Below, one piece after another: positions 32,675 through 41,717 of a stretch of DNA of 64,000 bases. Below the pieces are notes generated by a model. It did no database searches. It worked only from the letters and a program-made list of their open reading frames with translations, and was not told the origin of the DNA. The position numbers were made by a program, and so were the translations under genes. The DNA is from CAYOWK01 sp964407665 (lineage in GTDB: Bacteria; Pseudomonadota; Alphaproteobacteria; Caulobacterales; Hyphomonadaceae): NCBI GenBank assembly GCA_964407665.1, contig CAYOWK010000004.1:71218-135217 (forward strand). Reading direction: 5' to 3'. The first letter of the stretch is position 1; the number at the start of each line of letters is the position of its first letter.

Positions 32675-33691
32675 CTACTGGTCGGCGAGGCGCAGGCGTT
32701 CAGACACGTTTCGCGCTGCCGGGGTTGCGATCGCGTTGGCGGCGGCGAAACGCTGGAGCGAAAGCCGCCACAGCCACTTGGCGCCGCCCAGTCGCCCTGC
32801 GGCGGCGGCATGATCGCCAGCCAGTCCGGTCAGCTCGGCGAGCGCGAGCGAGTCAGCGCCTTCGGCCGTAAGGCGCGTGCGCTGCTCCGAGAGCATGCGG
32901 TCGGCCTCGTCCAGGCGGGACGCTGCAATTGCCGTGCGGATCGCGTCCATCGGGTTGGCTGGAGCGGCCGCCATGACCGGAGCCGGTTCAGGCGCAACAG
33001 GAGCCGGAGCGGAAACGTGAGCCTGAGCAGCGCTGACGTCTGGAGCGATTGGCGCCACCGCGGCCGGAGCGGGCGCAACCGGCAGATGGGGCGGCAGCGG
33101 TTCTGAAAGGAAAGACGCCGCGCGCGGGATAGGGGCAAGGGTTGCGGCTGTAGCAAACACCCGGTCTGCGCGGACCGCAACAGCCGGCGCAGCGATCGGA
33201 CGGACCGGCGCTGCCGGCTGGGGAGGGCGTTCTGGCGCTGACTGGACCGCCGGCCTCGCGGGTTCGGCGGGGGGCAGCGCGGCGGACGGAGATATCGAGG
33301 CGACGGGTTCCGGCTGATGCGGCGGCGCTTCGGGCTGGACCGGGGCGGGTCCAGCGCGCGGGGCGGGCTCTGGCGGCAGGTCGCCCGAGCGCCAGTCCCG
33401 GTCAATCGCGCGGGCGCGCTCGGCATAGAAGGCGTCAGCGTCCTTGAGATGGGCTTCCTGACGCGCCGACTTCTCGGCCCGTTTCTCAGCCGAGTGGCTC
33501 GGCAGCAATGAGGAGACCAGAGTCACCATGCCGACGACGAGCAGGCCCAGGCCCGCGATCAGAAGCCAGGGGGCGGTGGCGAAAACGAATGGATACAGGG
33601 CGTTCGCCTCGCCCCGGTGTGTCCAGACCAGATAGCCGCCGCCGCCGGCTATGCCAGCGCCGGCCAGAAACCTGAGAACACGCCACACCAT
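32675..33691 (-). CDS. membrane-anchored Ala/Pro-rich protein, unknown
   Basis: 338 residues from the ATG at 33691 (GGTGGAATCGGG upstream); a GTG 27 bases earlier is an alternative. Two membrane helices near the N-terminus (about 4-24 and 36-60) lead into a charged helix, then about 150 residues that are almost all Ala, Pro and Val. The C-terminal 80 residues are a helical domain (MDAIRTAIAASRLDEADRMLSEQRTRL...). I recognise no family. It converges on the TadG gene with only one base between them and is divergent from fliQ. Confidence 0.65.
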   Translation of the reverse strand: MVWRVLRFLAGAGIAGGGGYLVWTHRGEANALYPFVFATAPWLLIAGLGLLVVGMVTLVSSLLPSHSAEKRAEKSARQEAHLKDADAFYAERARAIDRDWRSGDLPPEPAPRAGPAPVQPEAPPHQPEPVASISPSAALPPAEPARPAVQSAPERPPQPAAPVRPIAAPAVAVRADRVFATAATLAPIPRAASFLSEPLPPHLPVAPAPAAVAPIAPDVSAAQAHVSAPAPVAPEPAPVMAAAPANPMDAIRTAIAASRLDEADRMLSEQRTRLTAEGADSLALAELTGLAGDHAAAAGRLGGAKWLWRLSLQRFAAANAIATPAARNVSERLRLADQ

Positions 33692-33812
33692 CCCGATTCC
33701 ACCCGCCGTCTCTGGCACACCCGCAGTCTTTGGCGACTACGAATAGCCTGTTCCATGGCGGGGACAACCGCCAACCCCATACAGGACGCAGCGTCGGGCT
33801 TTAATCACCTCG

Positions 33813-33831
33813 CCCGGCAGAAATTGCCGGG
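33813..33831 (+). promoter_or_regulatory. FlbD (ftr)-like site before fliQ
   Basis: CCCGGCA-GAAAT-TGCCGGG, a perfect dyad of the same type and length as those before fliL and flgB. Centred about 98 bp before the fliQ start. Confidence 0.65.
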
Positions 33832-33855
33832 TCGGGGCCCCGTGGCCACCCTTTG

Positions 33856-33881
33856 TTAACTACTCGTTTGCGAGGGTTAAC
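33856..33881 (+). promoter_or_regulatory. two TTAAC half-sites before fliQ
   Basis: TTAAC occurs at 33856-33860 and again at 33877-33881, 21 bp apart (two helical turns). These are CtrA-type half-sites, but not with the usual seven-base spacing. The second lies 39 bases before the fliQ start, where CtrA usually activates flagellar class II promoters. Confidence 0.4.
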
Positions 33882-33919
33882 GGCCCGCGAACCATCGCGG
33901 GGCAGCCAGGGAGCCGGTC

Positions 33920-34183
33920 ATGAACGGTGGAGAGGTGCTTGACCTCGGGCGGGATGCGCTCTGGGCGACTGTCATCATGTGCGCCCCGGCGATGATCGCC
34001 GGACTGGTCGTGGGTCTGGTCATCGCGTTCTTCCAGGCGCTGACCCAGATTCAGGAGATGACACTTGTTTTTGTTCCAAAAATTCTCGTGATCTTTGCGG
34101 CGCTGCTGATCTTCCTGCCGTTCATGGGCGCGACCCTGGCGACGTTTTCCAACCAGATTTTCGAGAGGATCGCGGCCTTCTAG
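33920..34183 (+). CDS. fliQ: flagellar export gate protein FliQ
   Basis: 87 residues in two membrane helices with the conserved GLVVGLVIAFFQALTQIQEMTLVFVPKIL between them. FliQ packs around FliP and FliR in the export gate. GGGAG before the ATG. First gene of fliQ-fliR-flhB. Confidence 0.96.
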   Translation: MNGGEVLDLGRDALWATVIMCAPAMIAGLVVGLVIAFFQALTQIQEMTLVFVPKILVIFAALLIFLPFMGATLATFSNQIFERIAAF

Positions 34184-34205
34184 GGGCCGCGGCGCGCCGC
34201 CCGGC

Positions 34206-34961
34206 ATGGATCAGCTGACGCAATACGTCTGGATCGGAGCGCTCGTGTTCGTGCGGCTTGGCGCCGTGCTGATGCTTGCCCCGGGCTGGGGCGAGCAGGC
34301 GGTTCCCCCGACGATACGGCTGTCCGTCGCGCTGCTGGCGACGTTCGCGGTTGCCCCTGCGCTGGCGGCGGCGGCGCCTGCCCCGCCGGGAAATGTGTTC
34401 GCAGCTGCGCCGCTCATCATGTGCGAGCTGTTTGTGGGGCTGATCCTGGGGGGCGGCGCCCGGCTGATGATGAGCGCTCTGCAGGTCGGCGGCGCCGTCA
34501 CGGGCATGGCGTCCGGACTCGGATTTGCGCAGCAGATCGACCCTTCGATGGGCCAGCAATCTGCGATCTTCTCGGCCTTCTTTTCGCTGACGGGCCTGCT
34601 GCTGATCATGTCGACTGGCCTGCACCGGATGATGCTGGAGGCGGCGGCGGCCAGCTACTCGACGTTCCCGGCGGGGCAGTTCCCCATTCTGGGCGACGCC
34701 GTCGAACATGTGATTGGCGCGGTGTCGGAAGCCTTCAAGCTCGGGATCCAGATTTCGGCTCCGGTGCTGCTGTTCTCCTTCGTGTTCAACCTGGCGCTGG
34801 GCCTGGCGACGCGCCTCGTTCCGCAGGTGCAGATGTACATGGTCGCGCAGCCCGCCTCGGTGCTCGGTTCGGTGGCGGTTCTGGCTCTGGGCTTCGGCGG
34901 CGGACTCATGGTCTGGCTGGACGCCATGGAGCGGCACATTTCCTACTTCACGCCGCAGTAG
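34206..34961 (+). CDS. fliR: flagellar export gate protein FliR
   Basis: 251 residues with six or so membrane helices; conserved VFVRLGAVLMLAPGWGEQAVPPTIRLSVALLATF, ELFVGLILGGGARLMMSALQVGGAVTGMASGLGFAQQIDP and APVLLFSFVFNLALGLATRLVPQVQMYMVAQPASV. Second gene of the export-gate operon, nine bases before flhB. Confidence 0.96.
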   Translation: MDQLTQYVWIGALVFVRLGAVLMLAPGWGEQAVPPTIRLSVALLATFAVAPALAAAAPAPPGNVFAAAPLIMCELFVGLILGGGARLMMSALQVGGAVTGMASGLGFAQQIDPSMGQQSAIFSAFFSLTGLLLIMSTGLHRMMLEAAAASYSTFPAGQFPILGDAVEHVIGAVSEAFKLGIQISAPVLLFSFVFNLALGLATRLVPQVQMYMVAQPASVLGSVAVLALGFGGGLMVWLDAMERHISYFTPQ

Positions 34962-34970
34962 GGGGACGCA

Positions 34971-36041
34971 GTGGCCGAAGAAACCGACAAGGACCAGAAG
35001 ACAGAGGAACCTACGCCCAAGCGTCTGGAAGACGCGCGCAAGAAGGGCGACATCGTCAAGAGCCAGGACGTTCCGATCTGGTTCCTGTTCATGGGCGCGG
35101 CAGCGATCCTGGCCGGCGCCGAGCCGCTGGCCCGGTCGATTGCGTCGCCGTTGACCAGCATGCTGGACCATCCTCACGCATTCCAGTTGACCGGCGGCGG
35201 CGCGGTCCGGCTTGCCCGGGACGTGGTGATCACCATCGGGATACCGCTTGGAGTGATCCTTGGCGTCTTCTTTGTGGCGGCGCTGGCGGGCCACCTCGCG
35301 CAGAGCATGCCGCTGTGGACCACCGAAAAAATGAAGCCGGATATCTCCAAGCTTGATCCCCTGAAGGGGATCGGGCGGATGTTCGGTCCGCAGGGCTGGA
35401 TGAACCTGCTGAAGTCGATCCTGAAGATCATCGCCATCTCGGTGGCGCTTGGTTACGCGGTGTGGCCGGATCGCGATCTGATGATAAAGTCGGGCGAGCT
35501 GGAGCCCGTCGCCCTGCTCGCCGCATTGCAGGAGTCGGCGGGCCGCCTGATGATCGCCGCGCTCGTTGCCGTCGGCGTTCTCGCCGCCATCGACTATGTC
35601 TGGCAACGCCAGAGCTTCATGTCGCGCATGAAGATGTCGCGGCAGGAAATCAAGGACGAGCACAAGCAGTCCGAAGGCGACCCGCACATCAAGGCCAAGC
35701 TGCGCCAGATCCGCATGGAGCGGTCGCGCAAGCGCATGCTGGCGGCAGTGCCGACCGCCACTGTCATCGTGACGAACCCCACCCACTACTCGGTGGCGCT
35801 GCGATACGATCCGGAAAAGGACGCGGCGCCGATCTGCGTCGCCAAGGGCGTGGACGAACTTGCGCTGCGCATACGGGAAGTGGCGAAGGGCGCCGAAGTG
35901 CCGATTGTGGAGAACGTGCCGCTGGCGCGCGCGCTCTACGCTGCAGTGGACGTTGATGAGACCGTCCCGCGGGAACATTTCGAAGCGGTCGCCAAGGTCA
36001 TTTCGTTCGTGCTGGGAACCGCCAAGGGGCGCAGGCGATGA
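34971..36041 (+). CDS. flhB: flagellar export switch protein FlhB
   Basis: FlhB sets substrate specificity of the flagellar export system. The GTG start at 34971 follows GGGGGA. 356 residues: N-terminal EEPTPKRLEDARKKGDIVKSQDV, four membrane helices (about 35-210) and the cytoplasmic domain with the autocleavage motif NPTH at 269-272, followed by YSVALRYDPEKDAAPICVAKGVDELALRIREVA. Third gene of the operon; cckA follows after a 95-bp gap with a small TTCCGGC-AAG-GCCGGAA hairpin (36072-36088). Confidence 0.97.
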   Translation: MAEETDKDQKTEEPTPKRLEDARKKGDIVKSQDVPIWFLFMGAAAILAGAEPLARSIASPLTSMLDHPHAFQLTGGGAVRLARDVVITIGIPLGVILGVFFVAALAGHLAQSMPLWTTEKMKPDISKLDPLKGIGRMFGPQGWMNLLKSILKIIAISVALGYAVWPDRDLMIKSGELEPVALLAALQESAGRLMIAALVAVGVLAAIDYVWQRQSFMSRMKMSRQEIKDEHKQSEGDPHIKAKLRQIRMERSRKRMLAAVPTATVIVTNPTHYSVALRYDPEKDAAPICVAKGVDELALRIREVAKGAEVPIVENVPLARALYAAVDVDETVPREHFEAVAKVISFVLGTAKGRRR

Positions 36042-36136
36042 CGCCTGTGTTCCTGTTTTAGCCTGAATATCTTCCGGCAAGGCCGGAACTGCCGAATCAC
36101 GTCTATACTGTCGAGTCGCACACCGGAAATTCCGTC

Positions 36137-38734
36137 ATGTCTGATCAAAACGATCTGCTTCCTGCTGACTCCCCCGACGGGGAGGGTGGAACTCCGTCGA
36201 AGAGCTTCGATGTCCTGCAGATCGGCTTCTGGGCCGCTCTGGCCATTTCCGCCGGCGCTGCAGGCATGGCGCTGACGTGGCGCGAGGCTGTTGGCCCCGC
36301 AGGCGCGGTCCTGGTGATTGCGCTCGGCTCGATGGGGCTTGTTCTTGCCCTGTGGGCGATGCGCGGCGCCGGGCGCAAGCTGGGCGTCTTCCCCGAACGC
36401 GGAGCTGCCGAAGCGGCCGCTCAGGCGCGGGTCGCCAGCAAGCTTGTCTGGCTGGAAGCCCTTGAAGAACCGTCCCTGATCGCCGATCGCCATGGCGCCA
36501 CCGTCACGGCCAATGCTGCGTATACCGAACTGGCCCGCGTCGCGACCGATCTGGGCGACACTGCGCATGCGCCTTCGATCGACCGCCTTTTCGGCGCGAA
36601 CCCCGGTATGGCGGCTCCCATCTATCGCCTGTCGAAGGCGGCCAAGGCCGGGGCCTCGCGCACGGAAGTGCTGCCCGCAATCCTGATCGGCGACAGCATG
36701 TCGCCCGTCCAGTACGAGGCCAGCGTGGCGCCTCTGGGGCCGATGCGGGCTCTGTGGCGCCTGCGGCGGGTGGAAGGGGCGAGCGGGGACGCCAGCTCGG
36801 TCGATCCGCGCGCGCTGTATGTCGAGGATGCACCGGTCGGCTTCTTCTCGGCCCGCCGTGATGGTCGCGTTGTGTACGTGAACCAGGTGCTGCGCCAGAT
36901 GCTCGGCCTGCCAGAAGAGCCTGCCGGGCTGCGGCTCGAGGATATCCTGCGCCCCGAGGGCATGAAGCTCATGAAGCGCGAAGTCCGCGGCGCAGCCAGC
37001 CAGCGGGCTGATGTCGTCATGCGCGCGCGCGACGGCGTGGAGCTGCCTGCCACCCTGATCACGACCTGGTCTGGCAAGGGCCCGGAGGCGATGACGCGCT
37101 CTGTGGTCTATGTGGCGGCCGGATCGGAGACGGCAGCAGCCCGGCGCGCTCCGGAACCGGCTTCACGTTCGTCCGACGTGCTTGCGCAGCGCGCGGACGA
37201 TTCCATCTTCGCCGACGCGCCCTTCGGCGTGGTTCGCCTCGATGGCGACGGTGTCGAAACGGCTGTCATGCTGGACGCCAACCGGGGCCTGATGGAGATG
37301 ACAGAAGGCCGGGCCCAGCCGGGCGCCCGCTTTGCCGATCTGTTCGTGGCCGACCAGGGCCCTGCCAAGCTTGCGGAACTACTGGCCAGCGCGCTCGACG
37401 GCGGGGTCAACCTGAAGCTCGCCGGGGAAAACCAGAAATCGGTCGACGTAATCATTGCGCTTGACCGGCATGGCCGCCCGTCGGCCGCCTACGTAATCGA
37501 TATGACGGAGAAGCATCAGCTCGAGCAGCGTCTCGCGCAGAGCGAAAAACTGCAGGCCATCGGCCAGCTTGCGGGCGGACTGGCCCACGACTTCAACAAC
37601 CTGCTGCAAGGCATCATTCTCAACGTCAACAAGCTGCAGGTGCGCCACCCTCCGGGCGATCCGACCTTCTTCGAGCTGAAGGCGATCCAGGAGTTCGCCT
37701 CGCGCGGCGCCGAACTGGTCCGCATGATGCTGGCCTGGTCGCGCAAGCAGGTATTCCGTCAGGAAGTCATCGACGTGTCGGACGTGCTGTCGGACTACTA
37801 CGTCCTTCTGCGCGACATCATCGACGAGCGCATCAAGCTGGAAGTCGTGCATGGCCGAGACCTGCCGCGTATCCGGGCCGACCGCGCCCAGATCGAGACG
37901 GCGCTGACCAACCTCTGCACCAATGCCCGCGACGCCATGATCGAGAAGAATGGCGGCGGACGCCTGACGATCAAGACTTCGAGGGCGGACGCCTCGACCG
38001 CCCGCAAGGACGGCTTCATGCTGGCTGCGGAAGGCGAGTACGTCCTTCTCGAGGTGATTGACGATGGCGCGGGGATCTCGCCCGAAATCATCGACAAGAT
38101 CTTCCAGCCATTCTTCACGACAAAACCGCTCGGCGCGGGCACCGGCTTCGGCCTTGCGACCGTCTATGGCATCGTCAAGCAGTCCGGGGGCTACATCTAT
38201 CCGGTGTCCAAGGTCGGGCGGGGCACGACCTTCAAGATCTTCCTGCCGGCCTTCACCGGTGAGATCGAGGAGCCGGCCGAACCGGCTGCGATGGAATCGC
38301 CCGCGTCAGGGCCTGACAGCAACAGGGGCGGTGATCAGGGGCTGGCGGGCCGCGGCCGCATCCTGCTGGTGGAAGACGAGGACGGTGTTCGCGGCATCGC
38401 GGCCCAGCTGCTGACGTCGTGCGGCTATTCCGTCATGGAGGCGGCGGACGGCGAGCAGGCGCTCGAAATCATCAAGGAGAATGTTGGCGGCTTCGACCTG
38501 CTGATATCTGATGTGGTGATGCCGGGCATGGACGGGCCGGCGCTGCTCAGGGAGGCGCGCCCCTTCCTGACCAATACCCGGATCATGTTTATCTCTGGCT
38601 ATGCCGAGCGCGATCTGGCGAAGACGCTGGAGGAGGAGCGCTCCATATCGTTCCTGCCTAAGCCGTTCACTCTCCGCCAGCTGGCCGAGCGGGTGAAGAC
38701 CGAACTCCATGCGCGGGAGAAGGAAGCGGCCTGA
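36137..38734 (+). CDS. cckA: cell cycle hybrid histidine kinase CckA
   Basis: CckA phosphorylates or dephosphorylates CtrA and CpdR through ChpT and so drives the cell cycle. The 865-residue protein has two membrane helices (about 26-44 and 50-75), PAS-like domains (near 95-210, 230-340 and 355-455), an H-box GGLAHDFNN with His484, the ATPase boxes (N-box LTNLCTNARDAM, G1 DDGAGISPE, G2 GTGFGLATVYGIVKQ) and a C-terminal receiver with Asp792. It is about 170 residues longer than the Caulobacter protein, mainly before the kinase core. The position right after flhB is the same as in Caulobacter. A TATACT box lies 18 bases before the start. Confidence 0.93.
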   Translation: MSDQNDLLPADSPDGEGGTPSKSFDVLQIGFWAALAISAGAAGMALTWREAVGPAGAVLVIALGSMGLVLALWAMRGAGRKLGVFPERGAAEAAAQARVASKLVWLEALEEPSLIADRHGATVTANAAYTELARVATDLGDTAHAPSIDRLFGANPGMAAPIYRLSKAAKAGASRTEVLPAILIGDSMSPVQYEASVAPLGPMRALWRLRRVEGASGDASSVDPRALYVEDAPVGFFSARRDGRVVYVNQVLRQMLGLPEEPAGLRLEDILRPEGMKLMKREVRGAASQRADVVMRARDGVELPATLITTWSGKGPEAMTRSVVYVAAGSETAAARRAPEPASRSSDVLAQRADDSIFADAPFGVVRLDGDGVETAVMLDANRGLMEMTEGRAQPGARFADLFVADQGPAKLAELLASALDGGVNLKLAGENQKSVDVIIALDRHGRPSAAYVIDMTEKHQLEQRLAQSEKLQAIGQLAGGLAHDFNNLLQGIILNVNKLQVRHPPGDPTFFELKAIQEFASRGAELVRMMLAWSRKQVFRQEVIDVSDVLSDYYVLLRDIIDERIKLEVVHGRDLPRIRADRAQIETALTNLCTNARDAMIEKNGGGRLTIKTSRADASTARKDGFMLAAEGEYVLLEVIDDGAGISPEIIDKIFQPFFTTKPLGAGTGFGLATVYGIVKQSGGYIYPVSKVGRGTTFKIFLPAFTGEIEEPAEPAAMESPASGPDSNRGGDQGLAGRGRILLVEDEDGVRGIAAQLLTSCGYSVMEAADGEQALEIIKENVGGFDLLISDVVMPGMDGPALLREARPFLTNTRIMFISGYAERDLAKTLEEERSISFLPKPFTLRQLAERVKTELHAREKEAA

Positions 38735-38749
38735 ACGCGCGAGCCGCTC

Positions 38750-39742
38750 CTATTCCCAGGGGCCGGGTTTGCGCGACCGGCGGAACACGGGCACGGCTGA
38801 CGCGCTCGCTTGCCCGGTCTGCCGGGACGCTTCGACGGGCTGCCGTGGCGCCTTGGCCGGCGCTGTCTCCGGGCGGCGCGCGCCGCCAAAACGCCGGGCG
38901 AGAGCCTCGACGCGATTCTGCGTGGACGGGTGGGTCGAGAACAGGTTGTCGGCTCCGCGCCCGGCCAGCGGGTTGATGATGAACATGTGCGCCGTCGCCG
39001 GATTGCGCTCGGCCTGGATGTTGACCGCGCCGCGCCGGGCGTAGCTGTCGATCTTCGAAAGCGCCGAGGCGAGCGCCTGCGGGTCGCCCGAAATCTCCGC
39101 GCCGGCTGCGTCCGCTTCGTACTCTCGGCCCCGGCTGATGGCCATCTGGACGAGGGCTGCGGCCATCGGCGCCAGGATCATGATGGCGATCATGCCGATG
39201 ACGCCCCCGGGACGCTCGCGGTCGTTTGCCCCGCCGAAGAAGAAGGCAAAATTGGCCAGCGCCGAGATGGCGCCTGCGATGGTGGCCGTGATGGTCATAG
39301 TAAGGGTGTCGCGGTTCTTCACGTGCGCCAGTTCGTGGCCCATCACGGCGCGGATCTCGCTGCGGTCGAGCATGGCGAGGAGGCCGGTGGTGGCGGCGAC
39401 GGCGGCGTGCGCCGGATCGCGACCGGTCGCGAAGGCGTTCGGCTGCTGGCTGTCGATGATGGTGACGCGCGGCTGCGGCATGCCGGCCCCGGCCGCCATC
39501 TCGCGGACGTCGGCGGCGTAGGCGCGGACACGGGCGTCGGGATGACGCTCATCCACGTCCTGAGCCTTGTACATGGACAGCACGATCTTGTCGGCGTTCC
39601 AGTAGCTGATGAGGTTGCCGACGGCGGCGAAGGCAAAGGCGATCGCCATGCCCGCCGGGCCGCCGATCAGATAGCCGACGCCGGCGAAGAGCGCGGTCAT
39701 GGCGGCAATCAGCATGAAGGTGCGCAGGTGGTTCGAGCCCAT
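38750..39742 (-). CDS. htpX: membrane zinc protease HtpX
   Basis: 330 residues: two N-terminal membrane helices (about 8-46), the zinc motif HELAHVKNRD near residue 135, two more helices (about 150-200), and the REYEADAAGAEISGDPQAL segment with the third zinc ligand. FSTHPSTQNRVEAL follows, and then a 50-residue low-complexity tail not usual for HtpX. It degrades damaged membrane proteins. It converges on cckA with a 15-bp gap. Confidence 0.95.
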   Translation of the reverse strand: MGSNHLRTFMLIAAMTALFAGVGYLIGGPAGMAIAFAFAAVGNLISYWNADKIVLSMYKAQDVDERHPDARVRAYAADVREMAAGAGMPQPRVTIIDSQQPNAFATGRDPAHAAVAATTGLLAMLDRSEIRAVMGHELAHVKNRDTLTMTITATIAGAISALANFAFFFGGANDRERPGGVIGMIAIMILAPMAAALVQMAISRGREYEADAAGAEISGDPQALASALSKIDSYARRGAVNIQAERNPATAHMFIINPLAGRGADNLFSTHPSTQNRVEALARRFGGARRPETAPAKAPRQPVEASRQTGQASASAVPVFRRSRKPGPWE

Positions 39743-39891
39743 CTGTTATCCAGTCTCCTTTTCAACGGCTGTAGATGGGATGTTGCGGGCTCCGCAGCAA
39801 GATTGCTGGAGCGGACGTGATCGCCCGTGGGGGCAGCCGTGAGCCATCCACGATGCCGCCCCGGCAATTGGGGTTCAGGACGGCGCGCCCC

Positions 39892-41430
39892 TCAGCCCGG
39901 ATCGCGGTCTGTGAAGAGGTAGTTGCCGTCTTCGTCGCGGCGCCGACGCTCGCCGGTGAACCAGAGGCCGGGGAAGACGTCGAGGGTGGAGTCCACGAAG
40001 TGCGCGTGATCGCCATGGAAGGTTCGCGCCTGGGCGGGCCAAGAGGCGGCAATGCAGAGGTGACCGGTTGCGGGCCCCTCAAGCACGACGCCGTTGTCGT
40101 CGACCAGAACGGGCTGGACGCCAAACAGGGGCGCTGCAAAGCCGCCGGGCTTGCCGGGCAGGGAGGCAAACAGCACGCCGCCTGCTTCGGTGTGCGACCA
40201 TGTTTCGAGCGTGGGGTGGAGGCCGGGCGCTGCGCTTTCGTCAGCCGACATCGGTCCGCCGAAGGAGGCGAGAAGTCGGAGCGGCGGCGGACCGGACTCT
40301 GCCTGCAAGCGAACAATGCTGGCGGGGGCATAGAGGGCGGCGACGTTGTGCCGGGCGATCACGTCCTGAATGTGCGCTGCATCCAGCGAGGCGGGTGCGC
40401 CTTCGACCAGCAGCGTCGTGCCGCCATTCGCAAGCGGGCCATAGACGCCATAGGTGTGGCCAGTGATGCCGCCCGGATCTGCGAGGCACCAGAAGATGTC
40501 GCCGGGACGATGGTCGAAAACGATCTCGTGGGTCAGCGAGGCCCAGACGAGGTAGCCGCCGGACGCATGCACCACGCCCCTTGGTGTCGCTGCAGGATCT
40601 GGCGTGTAGAGAATGAAGAGCGGATCCTCGGCGTTCATCTCCTCCGGGTCGCATTCGTCCGTCACGCGCAGGGCGAGATCGTCGTAGAAGACGTCCCTGT
40701 CGTCGCTCATGTCGATCTCGGCCCCGGTGTGTCGGATGACGATGACGGTCGAGACGCTGTCGATGCCGTTCTCTGGCTGCAGCGCCTCGTCGACGGTTCG
40801 CTTGAGCGGGGTCGCCTGGCCGCCGCTCATGGCTTCGTCGGCGGTGATCACGCACACGGACCCGCTGTCGGCTATGCATCGCGCCAGTACACTGGCCGGG
40901 AGCCCGCCGGATACAACGGAGTGGACGGCGCCGATCCGCGCGCAGGCCAGCATGGCGAAGACGGCTTCGGGGATGGCGGGAAGGTGGAGGGTGACGCGGT
41001 CGCCCTTTCGGACGCCGCGGCGGCGCAGGACATTCGCCATCCGGCAAACGTGACTGTAGAGCTCGGCATAGGTGATCGCCCGGCCCTGCGCGGCGTCATC
41101 CGCCTCGAACACGATTGCGGGCGTATCGGCCAGGCGGGGCAGGTGACGGTCGATGCAGTTGAACGACACGTTCAGGACGCCGTCCTCGAACCAGCGAGCG
41201 CCGACGGCTTTCGGATCGCCGGATGCCGGCATGACCCAGTTGACGTCCATGACCCGGGTATAGGACCGCATCCACGAAAGCCGGCGACCCTGCTTGCGCC
41301 AGAACGCTGCCGGGTCCGACAGGGCGTCACGGACCAGCTGCTCGCGGACTGCGGCGTTGGCTTGCGCCCGTGCGGCAGCGTCCAGCGCGGCGGCGACCAG
41401 CGGGATGGAAGGGGCGGCAGGCTCTGTCAT
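39892..41430 (-). CDS. truncated acetyl-CoA-synthetase-like protein lacking the C-terminal domain
   Basis: 512 residues that follow acetyl-CoA synthetase (Acs) from its N-terminus: FWRKQGRRLSWMRSYTRV, ARWFEDGVLNVSFNCIDRHL, PAIPEAVFAMLACARIGAVHSVV, EEMNAEDPLFILYT and FFGVQP-like GVQPVLVDD. It ends at RRRDEDGNYLFTDRDPG, just where Acs continues into its C-terminal domain of about 120 residues, which carries the catalytic Lys. The nucleotide loop TSGSTGKPKG is replaced by TPDPAATPRG and WWQTETGG by TWSHTEAGG. The frame is otherwise intact with a good ribosome site, so it may be a paralogue with a changed role or a recent relic. Ligase activity is unlikely. Confidence 0.82.
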   Translation of the reverse strand: MTEPAAPSIPLVAAALDAAARAQANAAVREQLVRDALSDPAAFWRKQGRRLSWMRSYTRVMDVNWVMPASGDPKAVGARWFEDGVLNVSFNCIDRHLPRLADTPAIVFEADDAAQGRAITYAELYSHVCRMANVLRRRGVRKGDRVTLHLPAIPEAVFAMLACARIGAVHSVVSGGLPASVLARCIADSGSVCVITADEAMSGGQATPLKRTVDEALQPENGIDSVSTVIVIRHTGAEIDMSDDRDVFYDDLALRVTDECDPEEMNAEDPLFILYTPDPAATPRGVVHASGGYLVWASLTHEIVFDHRPGDIFWCLADPGGITGHTYGVYGPLANGGTTLLVEGAPASLDAAHIQDVIARHNVAALYAPASIVRLQAESGPPPLRLLASFGGPMSADESAAPGLHPTLETWSHTEAGGVLFASLPGKPGGFAAPLFGVQPVLVDDNGVVLEGPATGHLCIAASWPAQARTFHGDHAHFVDSTLDVFPGLWFTGERRRRDEDGNYLFTDRDPG

Positions 41431-41717
41431 TCCCGTTCCTTGAAGGAGGACGTCCGGAAGCCGGATGGCCCTGAAACCTGCGGCTGGCGCAGGCTCACGT
41501 CTTTGTTAGAACGCCTTTGCGAAATTCCAAAGATGGTCCGGTACATACCTCCGGATGCCTGGCCCGAAGCAGGGATCTGGAGTCTCGAGTCGCCGCCCGC
41601 GCCGACTGGCGCCTCTGGGACAACCGGCTGGGTATGCGGGTTGCATTAACCCGTCTGACTGAAGAATCCTGAACCTGCACCTATGCCGGTGCGGGCGTGC
41701 GAAGCGAGACGTTCCGT

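Noticed and set aside
36072..36088. TTCCGGC-AAG-GCCGGAA before cckA as another FlbD site
   Set aside because: The spacing between the half-sites differs from the 19-bp pattern; more likely a small hairpin after flhB.
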